Shown here: one piece after another, positions 29,209 through 39,385 of the stretch
How the letters are laid out: every line of letters begins with the position of its first letter
How positions within the stretch are numbered: the first letter of the stretch is position 1
Assembly (NCBI RefSeq): GCF_007197735.1
Contig: NZ_CP041637.1
Span: 496,001-560,000 of the forward strand
Source of the DNA: Formosa sediminum
GTDB taxonomy: Bacteria > Bacteroidota > Bacteroidia > Flavobacteriales > Flavobacteriaceae
Direction of reading: 5' to 3'
DNA: 64,000 nt
Made by a program: the position numbers and the translations under genes
Notes under the pieces: model-generated
Seen by the model: the letters and a program-made list of their open reading frames with translations, nothing else
The model's database searches: none
What the model was told of the DNA's origin: nothing

Positions 29209-29272
29209 GTTTAATTTTAGAAAACTTAGTGTAAAAATACCGGATTATTACCAAATTAAATACTTCTAAACT

Positions 29273-29303
29273 AAAAAACCGTCTAACAATTTATTTTAGA
29301 CGG
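29273..29303 (-). terminator. Intrinsic terminator after hppA
   Basis: Stem CCGTCTAA/TTAGACGG (29279-29286 and 29296-29303), 9-nt loop, followed on the minus strand by U6. Confidence 0.82.
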
Positions 29304-29335
29304 CTTTTATATTTATTAAGTTAAAAAATGTATCG

Positions 29336-31681
29336 CTAGTTTTTTAAAAATTGATTTACATCTGTCCCTTCATAAGTTATTGTTTCTACGATTTTTTCAC
29401 CGTTTACAACTTTTATTGTGGTAACTTCTGCAATCTTATCTCCTGCTTCATTCACCAAAATTTCAATGTCTTGCTCTTCGTTTTGAACCCATTCTGTTTG
29501 ATTATTATTAATTACTTCCTCATTATAGCTAGTAAGGCTATCTACATTTAAAGCAATACTTGGCGCAATAACAAGAGCAACCACAGACATTAATTTTAAT
29601 AAAATATTTAATGAAGGTCCGGAAGTATCTTTAAACGGATCTCCTACGGTATCTCCTACAACTGCAGCTTTATGTGCATCTGTCCCTTTACGACCTTCTT
29701 CTTCAATCATTTTCTTAGCATTATCCCAAGCACCTCCAGCATTAGATTGAAAAATAGCCATTAACACGCCACAAGTAGTAACTCCGGCTAATAATCCTCC
29801 TAACATTTCTGCTCCTCCAATAAAACCAACTAAAACAGGCACCACTATAGCTAATAATCCAGGAAGTACCATTTCTTTAATAGAGGCTTGAGTAGAGATG
29901 GCCACACATTTATCATATTCGGCAACACCATCGGCTTTATCAAAAATAGCACGATCTTCTTTAGAGGCTTTAGACATATCTGAGTCGTATTTTCTCATGA
30001 CCACTAAAGCATTTTTTAAAGCCGGGATATCTCTAAACTGACGACGTACTTCTTCAATCATAGCCATTGCTGCACGTCCTACTGCATTCATTGATAATGC
30101 TGAAAACACAAAAGGCAACATCCCTCCTACTAAAAGACCCGCCATAATATCTGGTCGGGAAACATCTATAGCGGTAACATTAGCTGTTTTCATAAAAGCA
30201 GCAAAAAGAGCTAAAGCTGTTAATGCCGCAGATGCAATTGCAAAACCTTTACCTATAGCTGCTGTGGTATTTCCTACAGCATCTAATTTATCTGTGCGCT
30301 CTCTAACTTCGTGAGGCAATTCTGCCATTTCTGCAATACCTCCAGCATTATCAGAAATAGGGCCATAAGCATCTACAGCTAATTGAATTCCTGTATTAGC
30401 TAACATACCGACTGCTGCTATTGCAATACCATATAAACCAGCATAGAAATGAGAAATTATAATTGCTGCAGCGATTAATACAATTGGTAAAGCGGTAGAC
30501 ATCATACCTACACCCAATCCTGCTATAATATTGGTTGCTGAACCTGTTTCTGATTGTTTTACGATATCTCTAACTGGTTTTTTACCAGTTCCGGTATAAT
30601 ATTCTGTAACTTTCCCTACAAGTAAACCTGCAATTAAACCCACTATAGTTGCCATAAATACTCCAAAAGAAGTAAATGTTTTACCACCATCTACCCAAGT
30701 CTCTGGTAGCATAGCGTCAATCACAAAATATGAAGCTATAACCATTAAACCTGCAGATCCAAATTCACCTATATTTAAAGCCGTTTGCGGATTTCCTCCT
30801 TCTTTAACACGAACAAAAAAAGTGCCTACAATAGACATTATAATACCAATAGCCGCAAGGATTAATGGTAAATATACAGCTCCTAACCCATCAAACTGAT
30901 TTCTAAATTCTGGCAACACGACAAAAGTAGCTCCCAATACCATTGTACCTATAATAGAACCAACATACGATTCAAATAAATCTGCTCCCATACCAGCAAC
31001 ATCACCAACATTATCTCCCACATTATCTGCAATTGTTGCAGGATTTAAAGGATGATCTTCAGGAATACCGGCTTCAACCTTTCCAACTAAATCTGCTCCC
31101 ACATCTGCTGCTTTAGTATATATACCGCCTCCAACACGAGCAAAAAGTGCTATGGATGAAGCTCCCAATGAAAACCCTGAAAGGACATTAAGAACTTCAG
31201 AAATTTCCCAACCCTGTCCACTATAAAACATAAATAATGTACTTAGCCCAAGTACACCAAGACCTACAACACCTAAACCCATTACGGCGCCTCCTGCAAA
31301 AGCAACTTCTAAGGCTTTACCCAACGATGTTCGTGCCGCTTGCGTGGTCCTTACATTGGCTTTTGTAGCTACACGCATCCCTATAAAACCTGCTAATGCA
31401 GAACAGATAGCGCCTACAACAAACGAAAACGCAACCATACCATTAGATCCTGCTTCTGAAGACCCTTTAAAAAATAATAATACGGCTACTGCTAAAACAA
31501 AAATGGATAAAATCTTGTACTCTGCTTTTAAAAAAGACATTGCTCCATCTGCAATGTTTTTTGCAATTCTTGTCATCTTTACATTTCCTGCATCTTGTTT
31601 AGACACCCAATTGTGCTTCACAAAAACAAAAATCAAAGCCAGAATACCAAAAAGCGGTAAATAATGAATTAAATGTTCCAT
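29336..31681 (-). CDS. hppA: Membrane-bound ion-pumping pyrophosphatase
   Basis: The 781-residue, multi-span protein pumps Na+ or H+ using pyrophosphate. Catalytic motifs are clear: [20 protein letters not shown] and [15 protein letters not shown]. The GNTTAA sequence (Ala where K+-independent enzymes have Lys) marks the K+-dependent subfamily, which includes the Na+ pumps. A C-terminal tail of about 60 residues ([20 protein letters not shown] and on) extends past the last membrane helix. It stands alone, 119 bp downstream of the soluble pyrophosphatase gene but separated from it by a terminator. Confidence 0.95.
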   Translation of the reverse strand: MEHLIHYLPLFGILALIFVFVKHNWVSKQDAGNVKMTRIAKNIADGAMSFLKAEYKILSIFVLAVAVLLFFKGSSEAGSNGMVAFSFVVGAICSALAGFIGMRVATKANVRTTQAARTSLGKALEVAFAGGAVMGLGVVGLGVLGLSTLFMFYSGQGWEISEVLNVLSGFSLGASSIALFARVGGGIYTKAADVGADLVGKVEAGIPEDHPLNPATIADNVGDNVGDVAGMGADLFESYVGSIIGTMVLGATFVVLPEFRNQFDGLGAVYLPLILAAIGIIMSIVGTFFVRVKEGGNPQTALNIGEFGSAGLMVIASYFVIDAMLPETWVDGGKTFTSFGVFMATIVGLIAGLLVGKVTEYYTGTGKKPVRDIVKQSETGSATNIIAGLGVGMMSTALPIVLIAAAIIISHFYAGLYGIAIAAVGMLANTGIQLAVDAYGPISDNAGGIAEMAELPHEVRERTDKLDAVGNTTAAIGKGFAIASAALTALALFAAFMKTANVTAIDVSRPDIMAGLLVGGMLPFVFSALSMNAVGRAAMAMIEEVRRQFRDIPALKNALVVMRKYDSDMSKASKEDRAIFDKADGVAEYDKCVAISTQASIKEMVLPGLLAIVVPVLVGFIGGAEMLGGLLAGVTTCGVLMAIFQSNAGGAWDNAKKMIEEEGRKGTDAHKAAVVGDTVGDPFKDTSGPSLNILLKLMSVVALVIAPSIALNVDSLTSYNEEVINNNQTEWVQNEEQDIEILVNEAGDKIAEVTTIKVVNGEKIVETITYEGTDVNQFLKN

Positions 31682-31744
31682 ACCTAAACTATAATTTTAT
31701 GTTATTAATTTACATAGTCATAAAAATACCATAAAATGAAACAT

Positions 31745-31782
31745 AAAAAAACCACATTTATCAGTTTAAATGTGGTTTTTTT
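31745..31782. terminator. Bidirectional terminator after ppa
   Basis: A 16-bp perfect stem (31745-31760 with 31767-31782), loop TCAGTT, A7 and T7 at the ends. Confidence 0.88.
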
Positions 31783-31800
31783 AATTTTTTATTAAAAAAA

Positions 31801-32328
31801 TTAGATTTTAAAATCTCCTTTTTCTTTATGTTCACTATTATTATATCGCTCTACACATTCGTGATATACTTTTATAGCTGCTTTGGCATCGCTCCATCCG
31901 CCAGTATCTACTTTCTTTTTCTCTAAATCTTTATATACTTGGAAGAAATGTTCTATCTCTTTTAAACGGTGTGGATTTAAATCTGAAATATCACTTTTAT
32001 TATTCCAAATTGGATCTGATACTGGTACACAAATAATTTTTTCATCTGGCCCTTTTTCGTCAGTCATATGGAATACACCAATTGGTCTAACTTCCATTAC
32101 TGTCATTGGGTAAGTTGGCTGATGACCTAATACTAAAACATCTAATGGATCTTTATCTAAGGCTAATGTTTCTGGTATAAAACCGTAATCTCCAGGATAC
32201 ATCATTGAAGAAAACAACATTCTATCGAATCTGATTTTATGTAATTTAAAATCGTATTCATATTTATTTCTACTTCCTTTAGGAATCTCTATTAAAACAT
32301 CGAATGTTTCTTGTTTTTTTTGACTCAT
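31801..32328 (-). CDS. ppa: Inorganic pyrophosphatase, soluble (family I)
   Basis: The open frame begins at 32379, but the Met at 32328 (MSQKKQETFDVLIEIPKGS) fits the family N-terminus, giving 175 residues. Metal and phosphate ligands are visible in IPKGSRNKYEYD, the PGDYGFIPET segment and DKDPLDVLVL. It hydrolyses pyrophosphate in the cytoplasm, and so competes with the ion-pumping enzyme next door for the same substrate. Confidence 0.95.
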   Translation of the reverse strand: MSQKKQETFDVLIEIPKGSRNKYEYDFKLHKIRFDRMLFSSMMYPGDYGFIPETLALDKDPLDVLVLGHQPTYPMTVMEVRPIGVFHMTDEKGPDEKIICVPVSDPIWNNKSDISDLNPHRLKEIEHFFQVYKDLEKKKVDTGGWSDAKAAIKVYHECVERYNNSEHKEKGDFKI

Positions 32329-32456
32329 ATTTACTGTGTTTATTGTGGTAAATGTACTGAAGACTATAATTATAGGCAACCAAAAAAGGAATTGATTTCA
32401 GAAATAATAATTATAACGTTGTAAATTGATTATAATTAAAAAAATATGTCGAATCT

Positions 32457-34949
32457 TTAAAAATAAAATCCAAAAGTACCTGTAACCCCAAATTTTCGTG
32501 CATCTGGATTATCTAAATAATTTCCTCTAAAATTGAAATCAATTCGGAAAACTTTAAAAATATTTCCGATACCAAAACTATATTCATAATATACTTTATC
32601 ATCTGGTGCATTATACACTACGTTTGAAGCATTTAAAGCAATATTTTCGTCTGAAACTTCACCCCAAACACCACGTATTCCAACAATTTCTCTTAAATTT
32701 AATTTACGTAAGAGTGGGATTCTTGAAAACAAACGACCGTTAAAATTATGCTCTAAATGTGCAGAAACATAGGTATCTGTTATAAATTCGTAATAATTTA
32801 ATTGAGAAAAGGTATTATATATTGAGAAGTAAGCTTGGTTTCCTGGAACCACACTTAATAACCCCAAGGGTACTTCTCCAAATGTTTTTCCAGACTCCAA
32901 TGTTGTTAGTAAACGCCCAAAACCACCAACTTGCCATGGTTGAGTATATGAAAACTGAACTTTAGTATAGTCGAAATCACTACTAAAAACATTTTTTTCG
33001 CCACGACTTACTTGTGCAAACAAGGTTGCATAATTACTATTTGCATTAGATCGCTCTACACCATAACCTGTCATACGTCTGTTTGGAAAATAGGTTACAG
33101 ATAAAGCTGTTTCAAATTGTTTTAATTCTGATGCTATTTCGGTGTAACTATCATCTGTATAATAATCTAAATTAAATGCATCTGATGCAGACCTCAATGT
33201 TCTGTAATCTGCTCCAAATCTAAATACAACATTCTTTACAGGTTCTAACTCAAACGCTAAACTAGTAAGCTCTATATTTGTTAATTTATCGTTTGTGCCT
33301 TTTGCAAACAAGGCTGATGATGCCAAACTACGTCCTAACACATCTGTAGATGATGTTAAACTTGCCCCTATTTGCTCTATGTCTTTCCGGTGTCCTCCAG
33401 AGATTATAAAACGGTTTTCTTTATCTAATAACCATTTTCCAGAAATTCCATATTTTATTTTCTTGTCTCTAAAACCATAAGCTCCAAATCCTTCAAAACG
33501 CCACGGATCGTTCGGTCCGAAATAGGTACGTCCTCCTCCACGTATTCGGAGTCCTTCAACCTCGTTGTACCCAAAGCTAGAAAAAATAGGGCCGTAATCC
33601 ATATTTAAATCATCTAACTCTATATAACCAGAAGCTAAAATGGTACCTACGTTATATAAGCGTTTAAATTTCTTAACGGTTTGCAAAGTGTCTAACATTT
33701 TATAAACACCTTTTTCGTCTTTACTTAAAGTTTCTAAGCGATTTGCTTCCCAAAACTCATCATCACGATTATAGGTATCTTCATTATACTCGAACACCTG
33801 CTCGTTATAAAAAGTGTCTGGTTTAGGCTTATCAAACACATAATTATCGTAAAGTGTTGTACGTTTACCGTAAACACCTCTAGCTTTTTCTTTTTTCTTA
33901 AATGCAAAATCTGACATAAAATAGTCTCTTTTTATAAGAAAAATAGAGTCGTTTAATACATCAAACTCTTGTTCAATATAAATCTCTTTTACCCAATTTA
34001 TATTTGCACTTTTTGAGGCTTGCATGTTAATTTTTTTGATAGCGAAAGTCGAGTCATTCACCCAAAAATCACCTTTAAATGTCAATTCATTCTTACGGCG
34101 TGGGTAATAAATTATGTTATAACACCATTTATTTTCTATAAATGCACTATCTGCTAAAACATAATTGTACGTATTGATTCCTGTTTTAGATAATGGACTT
34201 ACAAAACTTTTATCGAAAAATTTTAAATAGTTATCGTATACATCGTACTGGGAATACAAATCTTTAATGAAGTCTAAAATGAATTGATTATTACTAAATC
34301 CAGACATTTTATTTCCTTTTAAAACTTCGCGTTCTTTAACAGCAACATTGTCGCCATATACTTTGCTTGCAGATTCGTTAACAAAAATAGGAAGGTAAGT
34401 TTTACCTGTAACGTTAGAGGTGTCTACAGATTCAAAAATAAACTCCATGCCTTTAAAAATTTTACTTTTAGTAAAGGCGCTATCTATGGTATTTAAATCA
34501 AATTCTATTTTCTCATACTTATCGTACTCATAGTGATCGAATTTTCGAAGTCCATTTCTGCGTTTATGTTCCCATATTTTTCTCAAAATATCGATCGCAG
34601 GATTATTTTTTTTAGGTTGTTTTCCTGCTACAATAACAACTTGGTCTAATTGTGCTGTTTCTTCTTCTAATACAACCTTAAGGTTATAATTAATTTGTTT
34701 AGGTAATGCAACATCTTGAGTTATAAACCCTATAAAAGAAATGGTAAGGGTATCCCAATTGTTATCTGATTCCATATAGAACCGTCCTTCTTCGTTGGTA
34801 ATAGTACCTTGTGAGGATCCTTTAAAAACAACGTTAGCATAAGCTACGGGTTCGTTATTCTCATCAAAGACATAACCGCTAACTTTTGTTTGCGCTAGTA
34901 CAGATAGAAATCCGAAAAAAAATAATAGGAGGCTAAGTCTTAATTTCAT
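32457..34949 (-). CDS. DUF5686 outer-membrane protein with carboxypeptidase-regulatory-like domain
   Basis: The 830-residue protein begins with a signal peptide (cleavage after SVLAQ), then a carboxypeptidase-regulatory-like domain (VSGYVFDENNEPVAYANVVF, about 23-110), a central DUF5686 region and a C-terminal barrel ending in FGFYF. This architecture is common in flavobacteria; its function is unknown. An outer-membrane location is inferred from the signal and final aromatic residue. It stands as a single gene, its start overlapping the pdhB terminator region. Confidence 0.87.
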   Translation of the reverse strand: MKLRLSLLLFFFGFLSVLAQTKVSGYVFDENNEPVAYANVVFKGSSQGTITNEEGRFYMESDNNWDTLTISFIGFITQDVALPKQINYNLKVVLEEETAQLDQVVIVAGKQPKKNNPAIDILRKIWEHKRRNGLRKFDHYEYDKYEKIEFDLNTIDSAFTKSKIFKGMEFIFESVDTSNVTGKTYLPIFVNESASKVYGDNVAVKEREVLKGNKMSGFSNNQFILDFIKDLYSQYDVYDNYLKFFDKSFVSPLSKTGINTYNYVLADSAFIENKWCYNIIYYPRRKNELTFKGDFWVNDSTFAIKKINMQASKSANINWVKEIYIEQEFDVLNDSIFLIKRDYFMSDFAFKKKEKARGVYGKRTTLYDNYVFDKPKPDTFYNEQVFEYNEDTYNRDDEFWEANRLETLSKDEKGVYKMLDTLQTVKKFKRLYNVGTILASGYIELDDLNMDYGPIFSSFGYNEVEGLRIRGGGRTYFGPNDPWRFEGFGAYGFRDKKIKYGISGKWLLDKENRFIISGGHRKDIEQIGASLTSSTDVLGRSLASSALFAKGTNDKLTNIELTSLAFELEPVKNVVFRFGADYRTLRSASDAFNLDYYTDDSYTEIASELKQFETALSVTYFPNRRMTGYGVERSNANSNYATLFAQVSRGEKNVFSSDFDYTKVQFSYTQPWQVGGFGRLLTTLESGKTFGEVPLGLLSVVPGNQAYFSIYNTFSQLNYYEFITDTYVSAHLEHNFNGRLFSRIPLLRKLNLREIVGIRGVWGEVSDENIALNASNVVYNAPDDKVYYEYSFGIGNIFKVFRIDFNFRGNYLDNPDARKFGVTGTFGFYF

Positions 34950-34953
34950 AGTT

Positions 34954-34996
34954 AAAAAAAAACTTCATCAGCAATAAATCATGTTGATGAAGTTTT
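34954..34996 (-). terminator. Intrinsic terminator after pdhB
   Basis: Stem AAAACTTCATCA/TGATGAAGTTTT (34959-34970 and 34985-34996) followed on the minus strand by a long U run. Confidence 0.85.
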
Positions 34997-35016
34997 AAAT
35001 ATGTGATAAATGCAGT

Positions 35017-35994
35017 TTACTTGTACATTACCTTTTTAATAGCTTTTACTACATCATTACTGTTAGGTAACCATTCTGCTAATAATTCAGGAGAATAAGG
35101 TGCAGGAGTATCTGCTGTATTAATTTTTACAATAGGAGCATCTAAATAATCAAATGCTTGAGCTTGTACTTGGTACGTAATCTCTGTAGATACATTACCA
35201 AATGGCCATGCTTCTTCTAAAATGATTAATCTGTTTGTTTTTTTAACAGAGTCTAAAACCGTATTTATATCTAACGGACGAACAGTTCGTAAATCGATAA
35301 TTTCACAAGACACACCATCTTTAGCAACTTCATCTGCAGCTTTATAAGCTTCTTTAATAATTTTACCAAAAGATACGATAGTAACATCTTTACCTTCACG
35401 TTTAACATCGGCAACACCAATAGGAAGCACATATTCACCATCTGGCACTTCACCTTTATCACCATACATTTGTTCACTTTCCATAAAAATTACTGGATCG
35501 TCATCACGTATAGCTGCTTTTAAAAGTCCTTTAGCATCATAAACGTTAGAAGGTACAATTACTTTTAAACCTGGAGTGTTAGCAAACCAACTTTCGAAAG
35601 CTTGAGAGTGTGTAGCTCCCAATTGACCAGCAGAAGCTGTTGGACCTCTAAATACGATTGGACATTTAAACTGCCCACCAGACATTTGTCTAATTTTTGC
35701 TGCGTTGTTTATAATTTGATCAATTCCTACTAACGAAAAGTTGAAGGTCATATACTCTACAATCGGCCTGTTACCAGTCATTGTTGAACCTACAGCTATA
35801 CCTGCAAAACCTAATTCTGCAATTGGAGTATCGATAACACGTTTTGCACCAAACTCGTCTAACATTCCTTTTGATGCTTTGTATGCACCGTTGTATTCAG
35901 CAACTTCTTCACCCATTAAGTAAATGCTTTCATCTCTGCGCATTTCTTCACTCATGGCTTCACAAATCGCTTCTCTGAATTGAATTGTTCTCAT
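35017..35994 (-). CDS. pdhB: Pyruvate dehydrogenase E1 component, beta subunit
   Basis: The 325-residue protein matches the transketolase-like beta subunit: REAICEAMSEEMRRDESIYL at the N-terminus, FAGIAVGSTMTGNRPIVEYM, and a C-terminal domain with LEEAWPFGNVSTEI. With the alpha subunit it decarboxylates pyruvate and acetylates the E2 lipoyl group. The alpha and E2 genes are not in the window, so here beta is separate from pdhA. A branched-chain oxo-acid role is possible but less likely. Confidence 0.9.
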   Translation of the reverse strand: MRTIQFREAICEAMSEEMRRDESIYLMGEEVAEYNGAYKASKGMLDEFGAKRVIDTPIAELGFAGIAVGSTMTGNRPIVEYMTFNFSLVGIDQIINNAAKIRQMSGGQFKCPIVFRGPTASAGQLGATHSQAFESWFANTPGLKVIVPSNVYDAKGLLKAAIRDDDPVIFMESEQMYGDKGEVPDGEYVLPIGVADVKREGKDVTIVSFGKIIKEAYKAADEVAKDGVSCEIIDLRTVRPLDINTVLDSVKKTNRLIILEEAWPFGNVSTEITYQVQAQAFDYLDAPIVKINTADTPAPYSPELLAEWLPNSNDVVKAIKKVMYK

Positions 35995-36679
35995 GTATCA
36001 TTTTTTAAGAACACAAAAATAACAATAAATAGAAAACTTTCAATAAAAGAATTATTATTAATTCATTAAAATGAAAAATAACTTAAAAAGAGTACTAAAA
36101 CGATGTAAAAGACTCTAAACTATAATCCATTAGTAAAGACTTAATATATGCCGTTTTTCTCACTCTGTTTATTAAAACTAAAATTTAATAATCTCCAAAA
36201 ATCTTATTTCCCCACATTTTAGTTTATGCTCTAGTTATACATCATTTATAATGATCACAAATTTAAACTTTATATTAAACGCTACGTTTGTCCATAATTA
36301 TATAAAAAAGAAAGGATATTACTCTAAACTTATATTAAAGACTTTAAATTACTATTTAAACAATTACCTTATAAGCTAAATTGTATAACGTTAAGAAGAG
36401 TAAAATGAATAATAATATTTTTATTTTGTGGAAAGGATTTTAAAAGTCTATATAAAAGTGAATCCTCACATTTACACCTACAAAGTATAAATGTTACTTA
36501 ATTTTTTTTTGATTTTTTATTTAAAAACAAAACAAACGGGTTTAGACGAAAATTATAATAATTAAAACAGTTAAAGCCTATTAAACATATAGACTTAGTA
36601 AACTGAAAATAAAACTATTACTCATACTTATAATTTATATTCTAATCAACAACAAACCTGCAACTTGAATATTGATCAC
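35995..36679. other. Long gene-free region between pdhB and etfB
   Basis: About 690 bp of very AT-rich DNA with no supported gene on either strand. It carries the pdhB promoter (minus) and whatever transcript ends at the terminator 36691-36731 (plus). A small RNA gene is possible here but cannot be placed. Confidence 0.5.
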
Positions 36680-36731
36680 AACTCCAAATGGAGTTAAATT
36701 CCACATTTAGCAAAATTTAACTCTTTTTTTT
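36680..36731 (+). terminator. Orphan terminator with overlapping competing hairpin, 94 nt before etfB
   Basis: GAGTTAAATT (36691-36700) and AATTTAACTC (36714-36723) form a perfect 10-bp stem with a 13-nt loop and a U8 tract. Hairpin AACTCC-AAAT-GGAGTT (36680-36695) shares GAGTT with the first arm, so only one can form at a time. No plus-strand gene lies upstream. This suggests a leader with conditional termination in front of etfBA, or the end of a small RNA. Confidence 0.65.
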
Positions 36732-36824
36732 AATTATTTATTATGCGTGCATAGTAAAATTTAATTAAAATTCAATAACTTCGTAACAAAATAGATCCAT
36801 ACTTATTTAAAACAAACGAATATT

Positions 36825-37571
36825 ATGAAAATTTTAGTGTGTATTAGCCACGTTCCAGATACGACTTCAAAAATAAATTTTTCAGAAGGAGATACTAAAT
36901 TTGATACTAGCGGAGTACAATATATTATAAACCCTAACGACGAATATGGTTTAACTCGTGCCATATGGTTTAAAGAAAAGCAAGGTGCAACTGTAGATGT
37001 TGTAAATGTAGGCGGACCAGAAACCGAACCTACACTACGTAAAGCGCTTGCACTTGGTGCAGATAGTGCTATACGTGTAAACACTCCTGCTTTAGACGGT
37101 TATGCAGTAGCAGAACAATTGGCTAATGTATTTAAAAACGGAGATTACGATTTGGTTATTGCAGGTCGTGAATCTATTGATTATAATGGAGGAATGGTTC
37201 CTGGGATGCTTGCAGGATTAACCAATGCTAACTTTATAAATACATGTATTAGCTTAGATATTGATGGTACAAACGTAAAAGCTATTCGTGAAATTGATGG
37301 CGGAAAAGAAACTGTAAATACAAGTTTACCTTTGGTTATTGGAGCACAAAAAGGCTTGGTTGAAGAAAGTGATTTAAGAATCCCTAATATGCGAGGTATA
37401 ATGATGGCACGCAAAAAACCTTTAACCATAGTAGATCCTATTGAAGCTTCTACAGAGACGGTAACTGTTAAATTTGAAAAGCCTAAACCTAAAGGCGCCG
37501 TTACACTAGTGTCTCCAGATAATTTAGACGAGTTAGTTAATTTACTTCATACAGAAGCTAAAGTTATTTAA
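36825..37571 (+). CDS. etfB: Electron transfer flavoprotein, beta subunit
   Basis: The 248-residue protein matches the ETF beta fold (MKILVCISHVPDTTSKINF at the start, DYDLVIAGRESIDYNGG, and LPLVIGAQKGLVEESDLRIP). With EtfA it carries electrons from acyl-CoA and related dehydrogenases to ETF:quinone oxidoreductase. It is 54 bp upstream of etfA. Confidence 0.94.
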   Translation: MKILVCISHVPDTTSKINFSEGDTKFDTSGVQYIINPNDEYGLTRAIWFKEKQGATVDVVNVGGPETEPTLRKALALGADSAIRVNTPALDGYAVAEQLANVFKNGDYDLVIAGRESIDYNGGMVPGMLAGLTNANFINTCISLDIDGTNVKAIREIDGGKETVNTSLPLVIGAQKGLVEESDLRIPNMRGIMMARKKPLTIVDPIEASTETVTVKFEKPKPKGAVTLVSPDNLDELVNLLHTEAKVI

Positions 37572-37625
37572 TCCAAACTTCAAGATCAAAACACAATTGA
37601 TATTGAAATTAAAACTTAAAACAAT

Positions 37626-38588
37626 ATGTCAGTCTTAGTATATACAGAATCAGAACAAGGAACTTATAAGAAAGTAGCTTTTGAGGTAGCTTCTTATGCT
37701 AGAGCTATAGCAGACCAATTAGGCACTTCGGTAACAGCAATTTCAATTAACGCAGAAGATCCGTCCTTATTAGGAACTTACGGCGTAACAAGAGTCTTAA
37801 ATGTTAAAGACAGTAAATTAGATACTTTTAATGCAAAATCTTATGCTCATGTTATAAATCAGGCAGCTGCAGAAGAAGGTTCAAAAATAGTTATAGTAAG
37901 TTCTAGTGCAGACAGCAAATATTTAGCACCATTATTAGCGATTGAATTAAAAGCAGGATATGCCTCTAATGTTGTGGCACTGCCTACAAATTTATCGCCG
38001 TTTACCGTTAAGCGTACCGCCTTTACAAATAAGGCGTTTAATGAAACTAGTATTAGTACTTCAATTAAATTAGTAGGTTTATCTAATAATTCTTTTGGAA
38101 TAAAAGAACAGGCTACAGAAGCCGAAGTGGTAAATTACGCTCCATCTATACCAGATAATGGTGTACATGTAGAATCGGTAGACAAAGTTACAGATAAAGT
38201 TACAATAGCAGATGCCGATATTGTAGTCTCTGGAGGTCGCGGATTAAAAGGCCCAGAAAATTGGGGATTAATAGAAGATTTAGCAGAAGTATTAGGAGCT
38301 GCAACAGCATGTTCTAAACCGGTTTCAGATTTAGGATGGAGACCTCATGGAGAACACGTAGGGCAAACAGGAAAGCCTGTAGCAGCAAATTTATATATTG
38401 CTGTTGGTATTTCTGGGGCTATCCAACACTTAGCCGGAATTAATGCGTCTAAAGTTAAATTAGTAATCAATACAGATCCTGAAGCTCCTTTCTTTAAAGC
38501 TGCAGATTATGGTGTAGTTGGCGATGCTTTTGAAGTTGTACCTGCACTTATTGAAAAATTAAAAGCTTTTAAGGCACAAAATGCTTAA
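37626..38588 (+). CDS. etfA: Electron transfer flavoprotein, alpha subunit
   Basis: The 320-residue protein has the C-terminal FAD-binding domain of EtfA: VVSGGRGLKGPENW, SDLGWRPHGEHVGQTGKPVA and YIAVGISGAIQHLAGI. The beta-first gene order is the usual one. It is followed by a long inverted-repeat element in place of a simple terminator. Confidence 0.95.
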   Translation: MSVLVYTESEQGTYKKVAFEVASYARAIADQLGTSVTAISINAEDPSLLGTYGVTRVLNVKDSKLDTFNAKSYAHVINQAAAEEGSKIVIVSSSADSKYLAPLLAIELKAGYASNVVALPTNLSPFTVKRTAFTNKAFNETSISTSIKLVGLSNNSFGIKEQATEAEVVNYAPSIPDNGVHVESVDKVTDKVTIADADIVVSGGRGLKGPENWGLIEDLAEVLGAATACSKPVSDLGWRPHGEHVGQTGKPVAANLYIAVGISGAIQHLAGINASKVKLVINTDPEAPFFKAADYGVVGDAFEVVPALIEKLKAFKAQNA

Positions 38589-38610
38589 TTTTTTTTAAAT
38601 TGTATTAATA

Positions 38611-38742
38611 AAAAGACTGTTTAAAAGACTCCTACCCTTCAAATTTGTGATTAAATTTAAAGGAGTTTATCTATTTTTGCATGTTATTTTTAACAAAAAA
38701 TGTAGAATAGGTTTGGTAAAGTCCCAATTTAAACAGTCTTTT
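38611..38742. repeat. 132-bp element bounded by 15-bp perfect inverted repeats
   Basis: AAAAGACTGTTTAAA (38611-38625) is the exact complement of TTTAAACAGTCTTTT (38728-38742). Inside are further paired segments: ACTCC to GGAGT around AAATTT pairs (about 38628-38668), and CTATTT/TGCAT with ATGTA/GAATAG (about 38670-38710). It could be a branched RNA in the leader of the nuclease gene, an etfA terminator whose loop has been enlarged, or a small non-autonomous mobile element. No target-site duplication was recognised. Confidence 0.6.
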
Positions 38743-38756
38743 GTGTTTTTAAATTT

Positions 38757-39374
38757 ATGAGTTTAGTTAGACTAAATATAAAAGGTATTTCCTATAGCCA
38801 AACGCAAAATGGCGCTTATGCTTTAATACTCAATGAGGTAGATGGTGAACGCAAACTACCTATTGTTATTGGTGCATTCGAAGCACAATCTATAGCAATT
38901 GCTCTTGAGAAAGAAATTAGACCGCCACGCCCATTAACACATGATTTATTTAAAAATTTTTCAGACCGTTTTAATATAACGGTTAAGCAAGTCATTATCC
39001 ATAAATTGGTTGACGGTGTTTTTTACTCAAGCTTAATTTGTGAACGAGACAACACAGAAGAAGTTATAGATGCCAGAACAAGTGATGCTATTGCTTTAGC
39101 GTTACGTTTCCAAGCCCCTATTTTTACTTATAAAAATATACTAGATAAAGCAGGGATTTATTTGAAAGTTAATCCAGAAAAAGAAAACGATAGTATGCAT
39201 TCTGATGATGTGCTATCTGAAGATTTAGTTTCAAATGAACTTGAAAACACATCTCCAAAAGACAGTTACAAAACTAAAACCTTAGACGAGTTAAATCAAT
39301 TACTAGCTAATGCTGTAATGAATGAAGACTACGAAAAAGCCGCTAAAATTCGAGATGAAATCTCGAAACGATAA
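38757..39374 (+). CDS. Bifunctional nuclease family protein (DUF151) with UVR motif
   Basis: The 205-residue protein has the DUF151/BFN domain (residues 1-140: LPIVIGAFEAQSIAIALE, then DARTSDAIALALRFQAPIF) and a C-terminal UvrB/UvrC-like motif (NEDYEKAAKIRDEISKR). Plant and mycobacterial relatives have nuclease activity, but the role in flavobacteria is unproven. The ATG is 15 nt after the inverted-repeat element. The next gene starts 11 bp after its stop. Confidence 0.9.
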   Translation: MSLVRLNIKGISYSQTQNGAYALILNEVDGERKLPIVIGAFEAQSIAIALEKEIRPPRPLTHDLFKNFSDRFNITVKQVIIHKLVDGVFYSSLICERDNTEEVIDARTSDAIALALRFQAPIFTYKNILDKAGIYLKVNPEKENDSMHSDDVLSEDLVSNELENTSPKDSYKTKTLDELNQLLANAVMNEDYEKAAKIRDEISKR

Positions 39375-39385
39375 AAAGCAAAAGT

